A stretch of DNA of 64,000 nt from Rhodanobacter sp. (GTDB lineage Bacteria > Pseudomonadota > Gammaproteobacteria > Xanthomonadales > Rhodanobacteraceae), in contig SCRM01000016.1 in the NCBI GenBank assembly GCA_004298045.1, forward strand, positions 371,405-435,404, in the 5' to 3' direction. The notes under the pieces are model-generated. The model worked only from the letters and a program-made list of their open reading frames with translations, did not search any database and had not been told where the DNA came from. Shown piece after piece: positions 19,465 to 27,490 of this stretch; within the stretch, counting starts at the first letter, position 1, and every line of letters begins with the position of its first letter. Position numbers and translations under genes: made by a program.

Positions 19465-20229
19465 ATGGATTTTCCCAACCCGACTGTGTCTGCCGTCTCG
19501 TCGCGGCTTCCCGACCTGCGCGGTGCGGTCGGCCTGATCGTGTTCTATTTCGCGCTGCAGTTGGCCGTGGGCTTTGCGGCCAACATTGCGGTCGGGGTGG
19601 GCATCGCGCTCAGCCACGGCAACCCGAACCTCTTGGCAGACAACACGGCCCTGCGCAGCGCGCTGACCATCGTCGTACTGGTTGGCGCGGCGCTGCCAAC
19701 CTTGTGGCTCGCCCACCGTTTGTGGCCCACCTGGTGGCGGCACGCCAAGCCGCCGGGGTTGGGTTTCGCGCGCCCAACCCGCGTCGCCTGGCTTGCGCTG
19801 GCCGTGGCGCTCGGCTTCGTGCTGCCACTCGCCGCCGGGCGCCTGACCGAACTGCTGGCCCACGGCCACGCGGTGCCGCAGGACGTGAAGCAGCTTGGCG
19901 CTGCCGCCGATACCGCCTGGCGTACGGCGCTGGCAGTGGTGGTGGTGACGCTTGGGCCGCTCACCGAGGAGTTGCTGTTCCGCGGCGCGCTGCTCTCGGC
20001 ACTGCTGCGCCACCAGCGCCCGTTTGCCGCGGTGCTGGTCAGTGCGCTGGCATTTGCGCTGGCCCACCTGCCCGACCTGCACTGGTTGTGGTACGGAGTG
20101 CCAAACCTGGTTCTGCTCGGCATTGCGTTCGCCTGGCTGCGCCTGCGTTCGGGCTCGCTGTGGCCGGCCATCATCGCCCACGCCTGCAACAACCTCTTGG
20201 TGATGGCAACGCTGTTTGCCGGCAACTGA
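19465..20229 (+). CDS. CPBP-family intramembrane metalloprotease
   Basis: 254 residues, mostly membrane segments. The three CPBP (Abi/CAAX prenyl protease-like) motifs are present: EE-x3-R in TEELLFRGALL (Glu168-Glu169), F-x3-H in FALAHLPDLHW and H-x3-N in IIAHACNNLLV. Bacterial members act in envelope signalling, bacteriocin immunity or prenyl-protein processing; none of these can be chosen here. The start ATG 19465 was chosen because the residues before it are not membrane-protein-like. It stands alone between non-coding spacers. Confidence 0.88.
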   Translation: MDFPNPTVSAVSSRLPDLRGAVGLIVFYFALQLAVGFAANIAVGVGIALSHGNPNLLADNTALRSALTIVVLVGAALPTLWLAHRLWPTWWRHAKPPGLGFARPTRVAWLALAVALGFVLPLAAGRLTELLAHGHAVPQDVKQLGAAADTAWRTALAVVVVTLGPLTEELLFRGALLSALLRHQRPFAAVLVSALAFALAHLPDLHWLWYGVPNLVLLGIAFAWLRLRSGSLWPAIIAHACNNLLVMATLFAGN

Positions 20230-20307
20230 CCTCCAAGAACGCTCGCTGCAGGTTGAACGGCAGCGTGCTTTGCCGTGTCCCGACTCCCGGTTTGTCAGGC
20301 GTATTGC

Positions 20308-20607
20308 CTATGCGCCGAACAACTGCCCGTGCCGGCGCTTGCGCTCGGCCGTGAAGTGCCACCACGGCAGCGCCGCACCGCCATCAAGGAAATGCGAGAC
20401 CGCCATGAACACATCGAGCACGCACGGATCCTGGCGCACGCCGGTGGCCGCGCACAAGGCACGGTACAGCGCGAGCGGATCGGCCCCGGTCAGTTCGCCG
20501 GGCTCGCGATAACCAAGCAACGCGAAATCGCGCGCCAGCGATGGGCCGATGTTGGGCAGGTCGGTGAAACGACGAACGTTCTCGCGCACGACGCGTGACG
20601 GATGCAT
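20308..20607 (-). CDS. Helix-hairpin-helix protein of the Cdd1 (pathogenicity locus) family
   Basis: 99 residues. The helix-hairpin-helix segment FTDLPNIGPSLARDFALLGY is followed by DPLALYRALCAATGVRQDPCVLDVFMAV and the Trp-rich end ALPWWHFTAERKRR. This is the Cdd1 family, small proteins with a presumed DNA- or nucleotide-contacting hairpin and no assigned function. The start at 20607 has AGGA about 9 bp upstream. It is preceded by about 300 bp of non-coding DNA with palindromes, downstream of maf on the same strand. Confidence 0.85.
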   Translation of the reverse strand: MHPSRVVRENVRRFTDLPNIGPSLARDFALLGYREPGELTGADPLALYRALCAATGVRQDPCVLDVFMAVSHFLDGGAALPWWHFTAERKRRHGQLFGA

Positions 20608-20917
20608 GGCGCAATCCTGCGGGCGCGGGTGGCAGGAACGCAAGCAGCGGCGCATGCGCTCGCCGTGGCCACACCATCGCCACGCCGGGAGCAACCCGCT
20701 GGCAATGACGGCGTGGTTGGTTCGTCGGAAACTTCCACCGCGGCGGACAACGCGACCCGCCGGCCAGTATTCATCCCACAACGCTGCTCGCGGTCGGCCA
20801 GTCGAACAGAAGCTCCACCCACAAAACCCTCGCACCCCATGGATCGGGATGCATCCCGACGGAGCGCTCCGTATGTAGTCGTCCAAACGGGATTTCGACA
20901 GCGCGGCCACGTGTCGC
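20608..20917. other. 310-bp intergenic region between maf and the Cdd1 gene
   Basis: No coding frame is convincing. The main feature is a pair of adjacent palindromes at 20844-20872 (listed separately). No terminator with a T-run was seen after maf. Confidence 0.45.
20844..20872. repeat. Two abutting palindromes, second core GGAGCGCTCC
   Basis: TCGGGATGCATCCCGA (20844-20859) is a perfect 16-bp palindrome. It overlaps by one base with the perfect 14-bp palindrome ACGGAGCGCTCCGT (20859-20872). A related pair, GCATCCGGGATGC plus GGAGCGCTCC, occurs at 31847-31870. The repeated design points to a dispersed element or a protein-binding site. Confidence 0.6.
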
Positions 20918-21487
20918 TCAGACGATGACGCGCGCCTCGTGCAGCAATGCCGCCGTCTCGAACAGCGGCAGGCCCATGACGCCGGAATAACTGCCATCCA
21001 GGTGTTCGATCAGCGCCGCGCCGCGACCCTGGATCGCGTATGCGCCCGCCTTGCCCATCGACTCGCCAGTGGCGACGTAAGCTGCGATCGTGGCTTGGTC
21101 GAGCTCGGCAAAACGCACTTGTGACACACAGGTAGCCGTGCGTTCGCGGCGCCCCTTGAGCAACCACACGGTGGAAACCACCTCGTGCGCGCGACCGGAA
21201 AGCCGATGCAGCATCGCTGCCGCCGCGTGCGCATCGCGCGGCTTGCCGAACACCTCGTCATCCAGCACCACCTCGGTATCTGCGCCGAGCACCACCGCAT
21301 CGGCCATGCCCTTGCACGCGGCCAGCCCGGCGCGTGCCTTGTCGCGCGCCACACGGCTCACGTACTCGCGCGGCGACTCCCTCACCTGCGGCACCTCGGG
21401 CACCGCCACGGTGACGATCTCGAACGGCACGCCGAGCTGGGTCAAGAGCTCGCGGCGGCGCGGCGACTGGGAAGCGAGATAAAGCAT
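20918..21487 (-). CDS. maf: Maf-family nucleoside triphosphate pyrophosphatase
   Basis: 189 residues. The P-loop-like [10 protein letters not shown] at residues 6-15, the conserved [31 protein letters not shown] and [22 protein letters not shown] are all Maf signatures. Maf proteins hydrolyse dTTP, UTP and modified pyrimidine nucleotides to monophosphates, limiting misincorporation; the sequence is of the YhdE type. The start was set at [11 protein letters not shown] (21487). It is downstream of rlmH and rsfS, the standard gammaproteobacterial order, with a strong hairpin in the 206-bp gap between rlmH and maf. Confidence 0.94.
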   Translation of the reverse strand: MLYLASQSPRRRELLTQLGVPFEIVTVAVPEVPQVRESPREYVSRVARDKARAGLAACKGMADAVVLGADTEVVLDDEVFGKPRDAHAAAAMLHRLSGRAHEVVSTVWLLKGRRERTATCVSQVRFAELDQATIAAYVATGESMGKAGAYAIQGRGAALIEHLDGSYSGVMGLPLFETAALLHEARVIV

Positions 21488-21550
21488 GCAGGCGTCCTGC
21501 GCGACGATGACGACAGCGTGCAAGATGCGGGCAGGCGCGGCCGCGCGCAA

Positions 21551-21581
21551 GGCGACCGCAGCCCACACGGCTGCGGTCGCC
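21551..21581. repeat. Perfect 13-bp stem-loop between rlmH and maf
   Basis: GGCGACCGCAGCC (21551-21563) and GGCTGCGGTCGCC (21569-21581) with a 5-nt loop. There is no T-run on either side. It is located where a partial terminator between rlmH and maf would be expected. Confidence 0.55.
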
Positions 21582-21693
21582 CTGCTTTGTCAGCGCGGCA
21601 TGACGGCTTTTGGCCCCTGGAACCACGACGCACCGGCGAGCCGTCACACAACTCGCCGCAAAACGGTTTTGCCTCACGGGCTCGGTTTTGCCC

Positions 21694-22164
21694 CTAGCCG
21701 CGGTGGTAAGGGTGCCCGGCAAGAATGGTGACGGCGCGGTAGAGCTGCTCGGCCAGCACCAGGCGTACCAGCATGTGTGGCAGCGTCAGCGGGCCAAGCG
21801 ACCAGCGCTGGTCGGCGCGCGCCAACACGTCGGGGGCGTGTCCGTCCGGTCCGCCGATGAGAAACGCCAGATCGCGTCCGGCCATGCGCCAGCCACCGAG
21901 TTGCGCGGCAAGCTCCTCGCTCGACCACGTCTTGCCGTGGCCATCGAGCGCCACCACGTGCGCGTCGCGCGGCAAGGCGGCAAGCATTTCCACCCCTTCA
22001 TCGTGGATTGCGCGCGCATCGTCGCGCCCCTTGCCGCGTGCGCCGGGCTTGAGCTCCACCAGTTCCAGCGGCAAGTCGTGCGACAGCCGCTTGCGGTATT
22101 CAGCAAACCCTTCGGCAACCCAGGCCGGCATGCGTTCGCCAACGGCAATCAGGCGCGCATGCAT
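21694..22164 (-). CDS. rlmH: 23S rRNA pseudouridine-1915 N3-methyltransferase RlmH
   Basis: 156 residues, the family length. It is a SPOUT methyltransferase with the knot signature AFLIGGPDGHAPDVLARAD and the C-terminal LGPLTLPHMLVRLVLAEQLYRAVTILAGHPYHR. It methylates pseudouridine 1915 of 23S rRNA in the assembled 70S ribosome. It lies 15 bp after rsfS and is probably co-transcribed with it. Confidence 0.96.
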   Translation of the reverse strand: MHARLIAVGERMPAWVAEGFAEYRKRLSHDLPLELVELKPGARGKGRDDARAIHDEGVEMLAALPRDAHVVALDGHGKTWSSEELAAQLGGWRMAGRDLAFLIGGPDGHAPDVLARADQRWSLGPLTLPHMLVRLVLAEQLYRAVTILAGHPYHRG

Positions 22165-22179
22165 GGCGGTTCCGCGCGC

Positions 22180-22587
22180 TCAGCCAGCTTGCGCGGCATC
22201 CGCATCGGGTTCGTCATCGGCGGCTGGCTCATGGTCACCGCGCAGCGACCAGAAGCGTTCGAGCCCGTAGAACTCGCGCACCCGCGGCAGCATGACATGC
22301 ACGATCACGTCGCCGAGATCCACCAGCACCCAGTCGGCCGATTCCTCGCCTTCGACCCCGAGCGGCGGCATGCCGGCGCGCTTGGCGTACTTCACCACTT
22401 CGTCGGCAATGGATTTGACGTGCCGCGCAGAAGTCCCGGAGGCGAACACCAGCAGGTCGGCGATCGAGGTGCGGCCGCGCACGTCGATCTCGCGGATGTC
22501 CTTGGCTTTCAGCTCTTCCAGCGCAGCCATGACGGCCTTGCGCAGGGTGGCCACCGGGTCGGTCTTGGTCTTGCGGCTAGTGCTCAA
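22180..22587 (-). CDS. rsfS: Ribosomal silencing factor RsfS
   Basis: 135 residues. The RsfS/YbeB core is plain: LKAKDIREIDVRGRTSIADLLVFASGTSARHVKSIADEV, then GVEGEESADWVLVDLGDVIVHVMLPRVREFYGLERFW. It binds ribosomal protein L14 and blocks subunit joining in starvation. An acidic Ala/Asp tail of about 18 residues follows the core. In most relatives nadD lies directly upstream; here nadD is about 4.2 kb away, so the operon is split. Confidence 0.95.
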   Translation of the reverse strand: MSTSRKTKTDPVATLRKAVMAALEELKAKDIREIDVRGRTSIADLLVFASGTSARHVKSIADEVVKYAKRAGMPPLGVEGEESADWVLVDLGDVIVHVMLPRVREFYGLERFWSLRGDHEPAADDEPDADAAQAG

Positions 22588-22837
22588 GCGGGGCTTGCCT
22601 CGGTGTGGAATGCGCGCACGTCAGCGCGGCAAAAGTATAACTGCGCGCGGCATCGGATACGTCAACACGCTGGCAATGCTCCGAAGTGGTAGAAAACGCC
22701 GACGCCGAAACAAGGGCATCGCTGTGGTGTGGGCGGCGAGAACCGAGGCGGTTGGCGAATCCAGCGCCCGTGTTCTGCACGGAGCACGGCTGCAGGCCCG
22801 TGATGTCACCAGCATGGGGGGACCGTTCTGCGTGGCC

Positions 22838-23485
22838 TCAGATCATCGCCTGTGCCAGCGCGTCCGTACCACTGCCGCTGGCCAGCCCGGGTTCACCGGC
22901 CAACGCGTACATGCGCTGCACGGTTTGCTCCAGCACCGGCGCCATCGCCACGCAGCGCTGATCGAACAAGTCGGCAAGCAGGCGGTAGTAGACCAGCGTG
23001 CCATCCCGTCGGCCGGTAAAGCGTCGAAACACGGTGGTGCCCACCGCCGGGTCGACAAGATCGGCCACGATCGCCCGCGCGTTGTGCAGCTTGTCGCAAC
23101 CGGAGACCAGCAGCACGTCGTCGGCAGCATCCGCCAGATGCGCAAGATAAGTCTGCTTGCGCGCCAACCAATCGCGCCGCCTTGCTTCGGCATTGGTGTG
23201 CGTGGCCTTGGCCTCGGCGCTGCCGTCGGTGCACCCGCGCACGATCGTCAGCACGCGTGCGCCGAACTGCGTGCGGATCGGCTCGGCATGCGCCTCACCG
23301 CAATCCTCGATGACGTCGTGCAGCAGGCCGGCAATGGCCTGCTCCTCGTCGCCCCCAAACGCCAGCACCAGCCCGGACACGCCGAGCAGGTGACTCAGGT
23401 AGGGCACGCCGCTGCCCTTGCGCTGCTGCGCGCCGTGCGCGATGCGCGCGTAATCCACGGCCGCCGTAAAACGTTCGCTCAACAT
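22838..23485 (-). CDS. HD-domain hydrolase resembling small alarmone hydrolases (SpoT HD-like)
   Basis: 215 residues with only the hydrolase part of a RelA/SpoT-type enzyme. The metal-site words are in the expected order: YLSHLLGVSGLV (first His), AGLLHDVIEDCG (His-Asp pair) and SGCDKLHNARAIVADL (Asp), with EPIRTQFGARVLTIVRGCTDG in between, which parallels the SpoT EEFG..V..LV.GVT stretch. No synthetase, TGS or ACT domain is present. The predicted role is cleavage of (p)ppGpp or a related nucleotide. A strong AAGGAGGGG precedes ATG 23485. It lies in the block that splits rsfS from nadD. Confidence 0.8.
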   Translation of the reverse strand: MLSERFTAAVDYARIAHGAQQRKGSGVPYLSHLLGVSGLVLAFGGDEEQAIAGLLHDVIEDCGEAHAEPIRTQFGARVLTIVRGCTDGSAEAKATHTNAEARRRDWLARKQTYLAHLADAADDVLLVSGCDKLHNARAIVADLVDPAVGTTVFRRFTGRRDGTLVYYRLLADLFDQRCVAMAPVLEQTVQRMYALAGEPGLASGSGTDALAQAMI

Positions 23486-23555
23486 GATCCCCCTCCTTAG
23501 CTGTCGACACAGCAAAGGCAGTATTGGCTCCCGGCGTCTCAACGTTCGCGACAAC

Positions 23556-24623
23556 TCACGCGCCACGCCGGTACTCATCCGACAACGCACGCACCAGCGC
23601 GGCCGCCGGCAAGGTGCGCGTCAGCGGCACACCCTGCCCGCACCATTCCGACATCAAATCACCCCGCCCGGTCGCCGCCGCGGCACGGCGCAGCGGCGCG
23701 GTGAGCGCGTTCAGGAAGGGATAACCAGGCAGCTCATCGACGCCGCTTTCCATCGCCTCCACGTAGCGGTTGCGCAAGCCGCGTGCCGCACGGCCGGACA
23801 CGCTGCGGATAGTCACCACATGCGTACTGGTGGCGACGACGAGATCGCGCTTCCAGGCGTCCGCCGCAGCCGATTCCGGGCAGGTGAGAAACGCGGTGCC
23901 GAGCTGGCTCGCTTCCGCGCCCAAGGCTTCGGCTGCGTGCATGCCGGCGCCATCCATGATGCCGCCTGCCGCAATCAGGGGGATGCGAAAACCAGCCTGG
24001 TCCAACGCCCGCCGCGCACACGGAATCAACGCAAACAAACCGATCATCGGTGCGCTTGCGCTGCCGTCGATGCCGCCACGATGGCCACCAGCCTCCGCGC
24101 CCTGCACACACACGGCATCGGCACCGCGCTGCGCCCACGCCACCGCTTCGGTGGGCGTGGTGGCGGTGCCGATCACGCCGATGTCGTGCTGCTTGAGTTG
24201 CCGCACTTGGGCGGTTTCCAGCAGGCCAAAGGCGAAACTCGCCGCCGCCGGACGCGCTTCGCACAGCGCCGCAAACTGATCGGAAAAACGCGGTGCCCAG
24301 CGCTCGGGCAAGCGCGTGCGCACCGCCAGCCCTTCGCGTTCCATCAGGGCATCGAGCAAGGTGCGTGCACGTGCAATGGCCGCCGTATCCGGCATGAACT
24401 CGTCCGGCAATACCATCAGGTTCAGCGCAAACGGACGCGAGGTGAGCGCGCGGATTTCAGCCGCACGCTCGACGATACCTTCCGGCGCCGTGTAACCCGC
24501 ACCGAACGAACCCAACGCGCCCGCATTGGACACCGTCGCCACCAGCGCCGGCGTGGTCGAACCCGCCATCGGCGCCTGCACCAGCGGCAGATCGAGGTCA
24601 AAACGTTGCGCAAAGGTAGACAT
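23556..24623 (-). CDS. Nitronate monooxygenase (NMO/2-nitropropane dioxygenase family)
   Basis: 355 residues. It is a TIM-barrel flavoprotein with LPLVQAPMAGSTTPALVATVSNAGALGSFGAG at the N-terminus, GADAVCVQGAEAGGHRGG (catalytic His region) and IAAGGIMDGAGMHAAEALGAEASQLGTAF for FMN phosphate binding. The family oxidises alkyl nitronates such as propionate-3-nitronate with O2. The start at 24623 fits the family N-terminus. It is same-strand with the HD hydrolase 70 bp downstream and is divergent from the DipZ-like gene across a repeat-filled spacer. Confidence 0.92.
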   Translation of the reverse strand: MSTFAQRFDLDLPLVQAPMAGSTTPALVATVSNAGALGSFGAGYTAPEGIVERAAEIRALTSRPFALNLMVLPDEFMPDTAAIARARTLLDALMEREGLAVRTRLPERWAPRFSDQFAALCEARPAAASFAFGLLETAQVRQLKQHDIGVIGTATTPTEAVAWAQRGADAVCVQGAEAGGHRGGIDGSASAPMIGLFALIPCARRALDQAGFRIPLIAAGGIMDGAGMHAAEALGAEASQLGTAFLTCPESAAADAWKRDLVVATSTHVVTIRSVSGRAARGLRNRYVEAMESGVDELPGYPFLNALTAPLRRAAAATGRGDLMSEWCGQGVPLTRTLPAAALVRALSDEYRRGA

Positions 24624-24669
24624 GGACGGCTCCCGCGAGACGACCTGCGCATTATCGGTTGAACGGAAT

Positions 24670-24767
24670 GGGATTCGGGATTCGGGATTGGGCAGAGCGT
24701 GGGGTCCGCCGTGTTCATCACGGCCCGCCGGAACGCGCTTTGGCGAATCCCGAATCCCAAATCCCGG
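24670..24767. repeat. Inverted pair of GGGATTCGG-type repeats
   Basis: Three tandem GGGATTCGG-like units lie at 24670-24692, and their inverse (CGAATCCCGAATCCC and on) at 24744-24767, with about 51 bp between. Together they could fold into a 20-bp imperfect stem. Related units occur at 12494-12509 and 53245-53261. The pair sits between the divergent nitronate monooxygenase and DipZ-like genes and replaces a normal promoter region. Confidence 0.65.
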
Positions 24768-24817
24768 CTCTCCACAGCGTAAGCTGACCACTGCCTCGCG
24801 CAATCCGGCCGGCCCCC

Positions 24818-26533
24818 ATGATCGTGTTGCTGCTCGCATTTCTCGGTGGCGTGTTCACGCTGTTCAGCCCGTGCATCCTGCCGGTGCTGCCGTTCGTGTT
24901 TGCGCGCGCCGGGCGGTCGTTTGCACGCAGCACGGTGCCAATGCTGCTGGGCCTGGCGGCGAGCTTCACCGTGGTGGCGACGCTGGCGGCGGTGGGCGGC
25001 GGTTGGGTGGTGCGCGCGAACCAGTACGGACGCCTTGCCGCGCTGGTGGTGCTGGCGCTGTTCGGCGTCAGCCTCCTGTCACCGCGCCTGGCCGCATGGT
25101 TCGCGCGCCCGCTGACGCGGCTCGGGCAGCGCATGCTGCCGGCGGCGAGGCCCGATTCGATCCCGCGCGCCTTCGGCCTCGGCGCCGGCATCGGTCTGGT
25201 GTGGGCGCCGTGCGCCGGGCCGATCCTCGGTATCGTGCTGACCACCGCGGCGCTGCGGGGTGCAAACGTCACCACCACCTTGCTGCTGCTCACCTACGCG
25301 CTCGGCGCTGGCGCCGCGCTGGCCATCGCCCTGCTCGCCGGCGGCCAGCTTGCCGTGCTGTTGCGGCGCCTGCCCGGCATGGGAGAAATGCTGCGCCGGC
25401 TCGCCGGCGTGGCGGTACTGGCCGGCGTCGTCGCGATCGCATCCGGACTTGACACGGGCGTGCTGACCCGCTGGTCGTTGCCGTCGACCACGCATGCCGA
25501 ACAGGCGTTGATGGACCACCTGCAGCCGATTCCTGCGGCGCGCGCTGCACCCGCCAGTGGCGCGCTGGACGATGAGGGCGGGATGCCATCGCTCGCCGGC
25601 GCCACCGGCTGGATCAACACCGCGCCGCTGACCCGCGCCGCGTTGCGCGGCAAGGTGGTGCTGGTCGATTTCTGGACGTATTCCTGCATCAACTGCCTGC
25701 GCGCGCTGCCCTACGTGAAGGCGTGGGCTGCGAAATACCGCGACCACGGGCTGGTGGTGATCGGCGTGCACTCGCCGGAGTTCGCGTTCGAGAAAGACCC
25801 GGCGAACGTGGCGGCCGCGGTCAAGCGCCTCGGCATCGCGTTTCCGGTCGCGATCGACTCCAACTACGCGATCTGGCAAGGCTTCGACAACCAGTACTGG
25901 CCGGCGGACTACTTCATCGACGCGCATGGGCGCATCCGTCACCACACCTACGGCGAAGGCGGTTACCGCGAGGGCGAGGACGCGATCCGCACCCTGCTCG
26001 CACAGGCCGGCCAAACCAGCCTGCCGACAGGCTACGTCGACCCGAACGCGCGCGGCGCCGAAGCGCCGGATTCCGGCGACCCGGCGCGCTCGCCGGAAAC
26101 CTACGTGGGCTACGCGCGCAGCGCACATTTCGCCAGCGGCCAGATCGCCCACGACGAGGCGTTCGACTACCGCACCCCGGCGCGCCTCGCCGCCAACCAA
26201 TGGGGCCTTGCCGGACGCTGGACGCTGCACGCACAGGCCGCCGTACTCGATGCGCCGGGTGGCAGCATCACCTACCGCTTCCGCGGCCGCGACCTGCATC
26301 TGGTGCTTGGTCCGGGCTCAGACGGCAAGCCGGTGCGCTTCCACATCTCCCTGGATGGCGCACCGCCCGGTGCCGACCACGGCATGGACACCGACGCGCA
26401 AGGCAACGGCACCGTCACCACCCAACGCCTCTACCAGCTCGTGCGCCAGGCCGGCGATGCCACCCACCCGCGCACCTTCACCATCACCTTCGACGACCCC
26501 GGCGTGCACGCGTATGCGTTCACGTTTGGCTGA
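24818..26533 (+). CDS. DipZ-like fusion: CcdA membrane domain, thioredoxin domain, C-terminal carbohydrate-binding-like domain
   Basis: 571 residues. Residues 1-235 are a CcdA/DsbD-beta-like membrane domain with the paired redox cysteines Cys19 (LFSPCILPVLPF) and Cys132 (VWAPCAGPILG). Residues 265-400 form a periplasmic thioredoxin fold with the active site Cys290-Ile-Asn-Cys293 (FWTYSCINCLRALP). Residues 430-571 match the beta-rich C-terminal domain of mycobacterial DipZ. Such proteins carry electrons from cytoplasmic thioredoxin across the membrane to periplasmic thiols, with peroxiredoxin-like or TlpA-like roles. The gene is in the segment that separates nadD from rsfS and is oriented against that operon. 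Confidence 0.9.
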   Translation: MIVLLLAFLGGVFTLFSPCILPVLPFVFARAGRSFARSTVPMLLGLAASFTVVATLAAVGGGWVVRANQYGRLAALVVLALFGVSLLSPRLAAWFARPLTRLGQRMLPAARPDSIPRAFGLGAGIGLVWAPCAGPILGIVLTTAALRGANVTTTLLLLTYALGAGAALAIALLAGGQLAVLLRRLPGMGEMLRRLAGVAVLAGVVAIASGLDTGVLTRWSLPSTTHAEQALMDHLQPIPAARAAPASGALDDEGGMPSLAGATGWINTAPLTRAALRGKVVLVDFWTYSCINCLRALPYVKAWAAKYRDHGLVVIGVHSPEFAFEKDPANVAAAVKRLGIAFPVAIDSNYAIWQGFDNQYWPADYFIDAHGRIRHHTYGEGGYREGEDAIRTLLAQAGQTSLPTGYVDPNARGAEAPDSGDPARSPETYVGYARSAHFASGQIAHDEAFDYRTPARLAANQWGLAGRWTLHAQAAVLDAPGGSITYRFRGRDLHLVLGPGSDGKPVRFHISLDGAPPGADHGMDTDAQGNGTVTTQRLYQLVRQAGDATHPRTFTITFDDPGVHAYAFTFG

Positions 26534-26536
26534 GGC

Positions 26537-26725
26537 TCAACGCTTCATCGCGGCAGCGATTTTCTCGTCGGTCTTGTACTGGCTGAGCGAGTACACCGCC
26601 CAGATCGCGGCCGGTACCCAGCCGATTACCGTCAACTGCAGAAGCAGGCAAACGATGCCCGCGATCGGGCGGCCAATGGTGAAGAACAACAGCCACGGCA
26701 GGATCAGTGCTATCAGCAGACGCAT
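26537..26725 (-). CDS. YqaE/Pmp3-family small membrane protein
   Basis: 62 residues with two membrane segments (LIALILPWLLFFTIG and GIVCLLLQLTVIGWVPAAIWAVYSL). This is the Pmp3/YqaE family, small stress-induced membrane peptides linked to membrane potential and salt or cold tolerance. The start ATG 26725 has AGGAG upstream. It is 30 bp after nadD on the same strand, so it could be carried on the nadD transcript, and it is 3 bp from the stop of the convergent DipZ-like gene. Confidence 0.88.
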   Translation of the reverse strand: MRLLIALILPWLLFFTIGRPIAGIVCLLLQLTVIGWVPAAIWAVYSLSQYKTDEKIAAAMKR

Positions 26726-26755
26726 GGCGGTTCTCCTCGGGTGGTGGCAACGAAG

Positions 26756-27400
26756 TCAGTGTCGATACGGCTGCAGCAACGCAGGGTCGTCGAACAGCCC
26801 GGCCGGCAGCAGGTAACGTGGATCGCGCCCGGCAGCGAGGAGTTCGCGGATGCGCGTGGCGGAGATTTCCAGCGGAGTGACGGCCAGCTCGACGATGCGG
26901 CCAGCGGGGCTGGCGCACAGCATCGCCGGATCGTCCACCCGGCGCGCAGCGATCTCCGCCTGCAGCGCGGCACCCGGCGTGCCGGCGACGCCCGGGCGGC
27001 TGAGCACACCGACATGGGCCAGGTCGAACAGCGCACGCCACTCGTGCCAGCTCGACAGCCCGGCAAAGGCGTCGGCACCGAGCAGCAGCACCAGCGGGCG
27101 GTCGCCTTGCTCCGCGCGCAGCTCACGCAAGGTGTCCACGGTATACGACGGACCACTGCGCGCCAGCTCGCGGGTATCCAGCACAAGGCGCGACTGCCCG
27201 GCCAGCGCAGCGCGCAGCATGGCGACCCGCTCGGCCGCGCTGGCGATCGGTGCCAGGCGATGCGGCGGTACGTTCGCCGGCAGCAGGTGCACCTCGGCGT
27301 CGAGCAACTCCGCGGCTTCCCACGCCACCGAGAGGTGGCCGGTGTGCACCGGGTCGAAGGTGCCGCCGAAGAGGGCTAGCGGGCGTATGGGGTCAAGCAT
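26756..27400 (-). CDS. nadD: Nicotinate-nucleotide adenylyltransferase NadD
   Basis: 214 residues. The nucleotidyltransferase motif LFGGTFDPVHTGHL near the N-terminus and the C-terminal ISATRIRELLAAGRDPRYLLP (ISSTxxR equivalent) are diagnostic, with LLLGADAFAGLSSWHEW between. It makes deamido-NAD from nicotinate mononucleotide and ATP. The start was set at MLDPIRPLALFGG (27400). It follows holA with about 90 bp between, where a CCCTCTCCC hairpin sits. Confidence 0.95.
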   Translation of the reverse strand: MLDPIRPLALFGGTFDPVHTGHLSVAWEAAELLDAEVHLLPANVPPHRLAPIASAAERVAMLRAALAGQSRLVLDTRELARSGPSYTVDTLRELRAEQGDRPLVLLLGADAFAGLSSWHEWRALFDLAHVGVLSRPGVAGTPGAALQAEIAARRVDDPAMLCASPAGRIVELAVTPLEISATRIRELLAAGRDPRYLLPAGLFDDPALLQPYRH

Positions 27401-27444
27401 GGCGAGTGGTGTGCCTCTCAGCGAGGCCCGGCCCCTCACCCCAG

Positions 27445-27467
27445 CCCTCTCCCTGGTGGGGAGAGGG
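27445..27467. repeat. CCCTCTCCC/GGGAGAGGG intergenic palindrome
   Basis: CCCTCTCCC (27445-27453) and GGGAGAGGG (27459-27467) with a 5-nt loop, inside the word CCCCTCACCCCAGCCCTCTC that is common between genes in many proteobacteria. A weaker relative is at 42904-42920. It lies between holA and nadD. Confidence 0.65.
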
Positions 27468-27490
27468 AGCGAAGCTGGCGGAGCGGAGGT

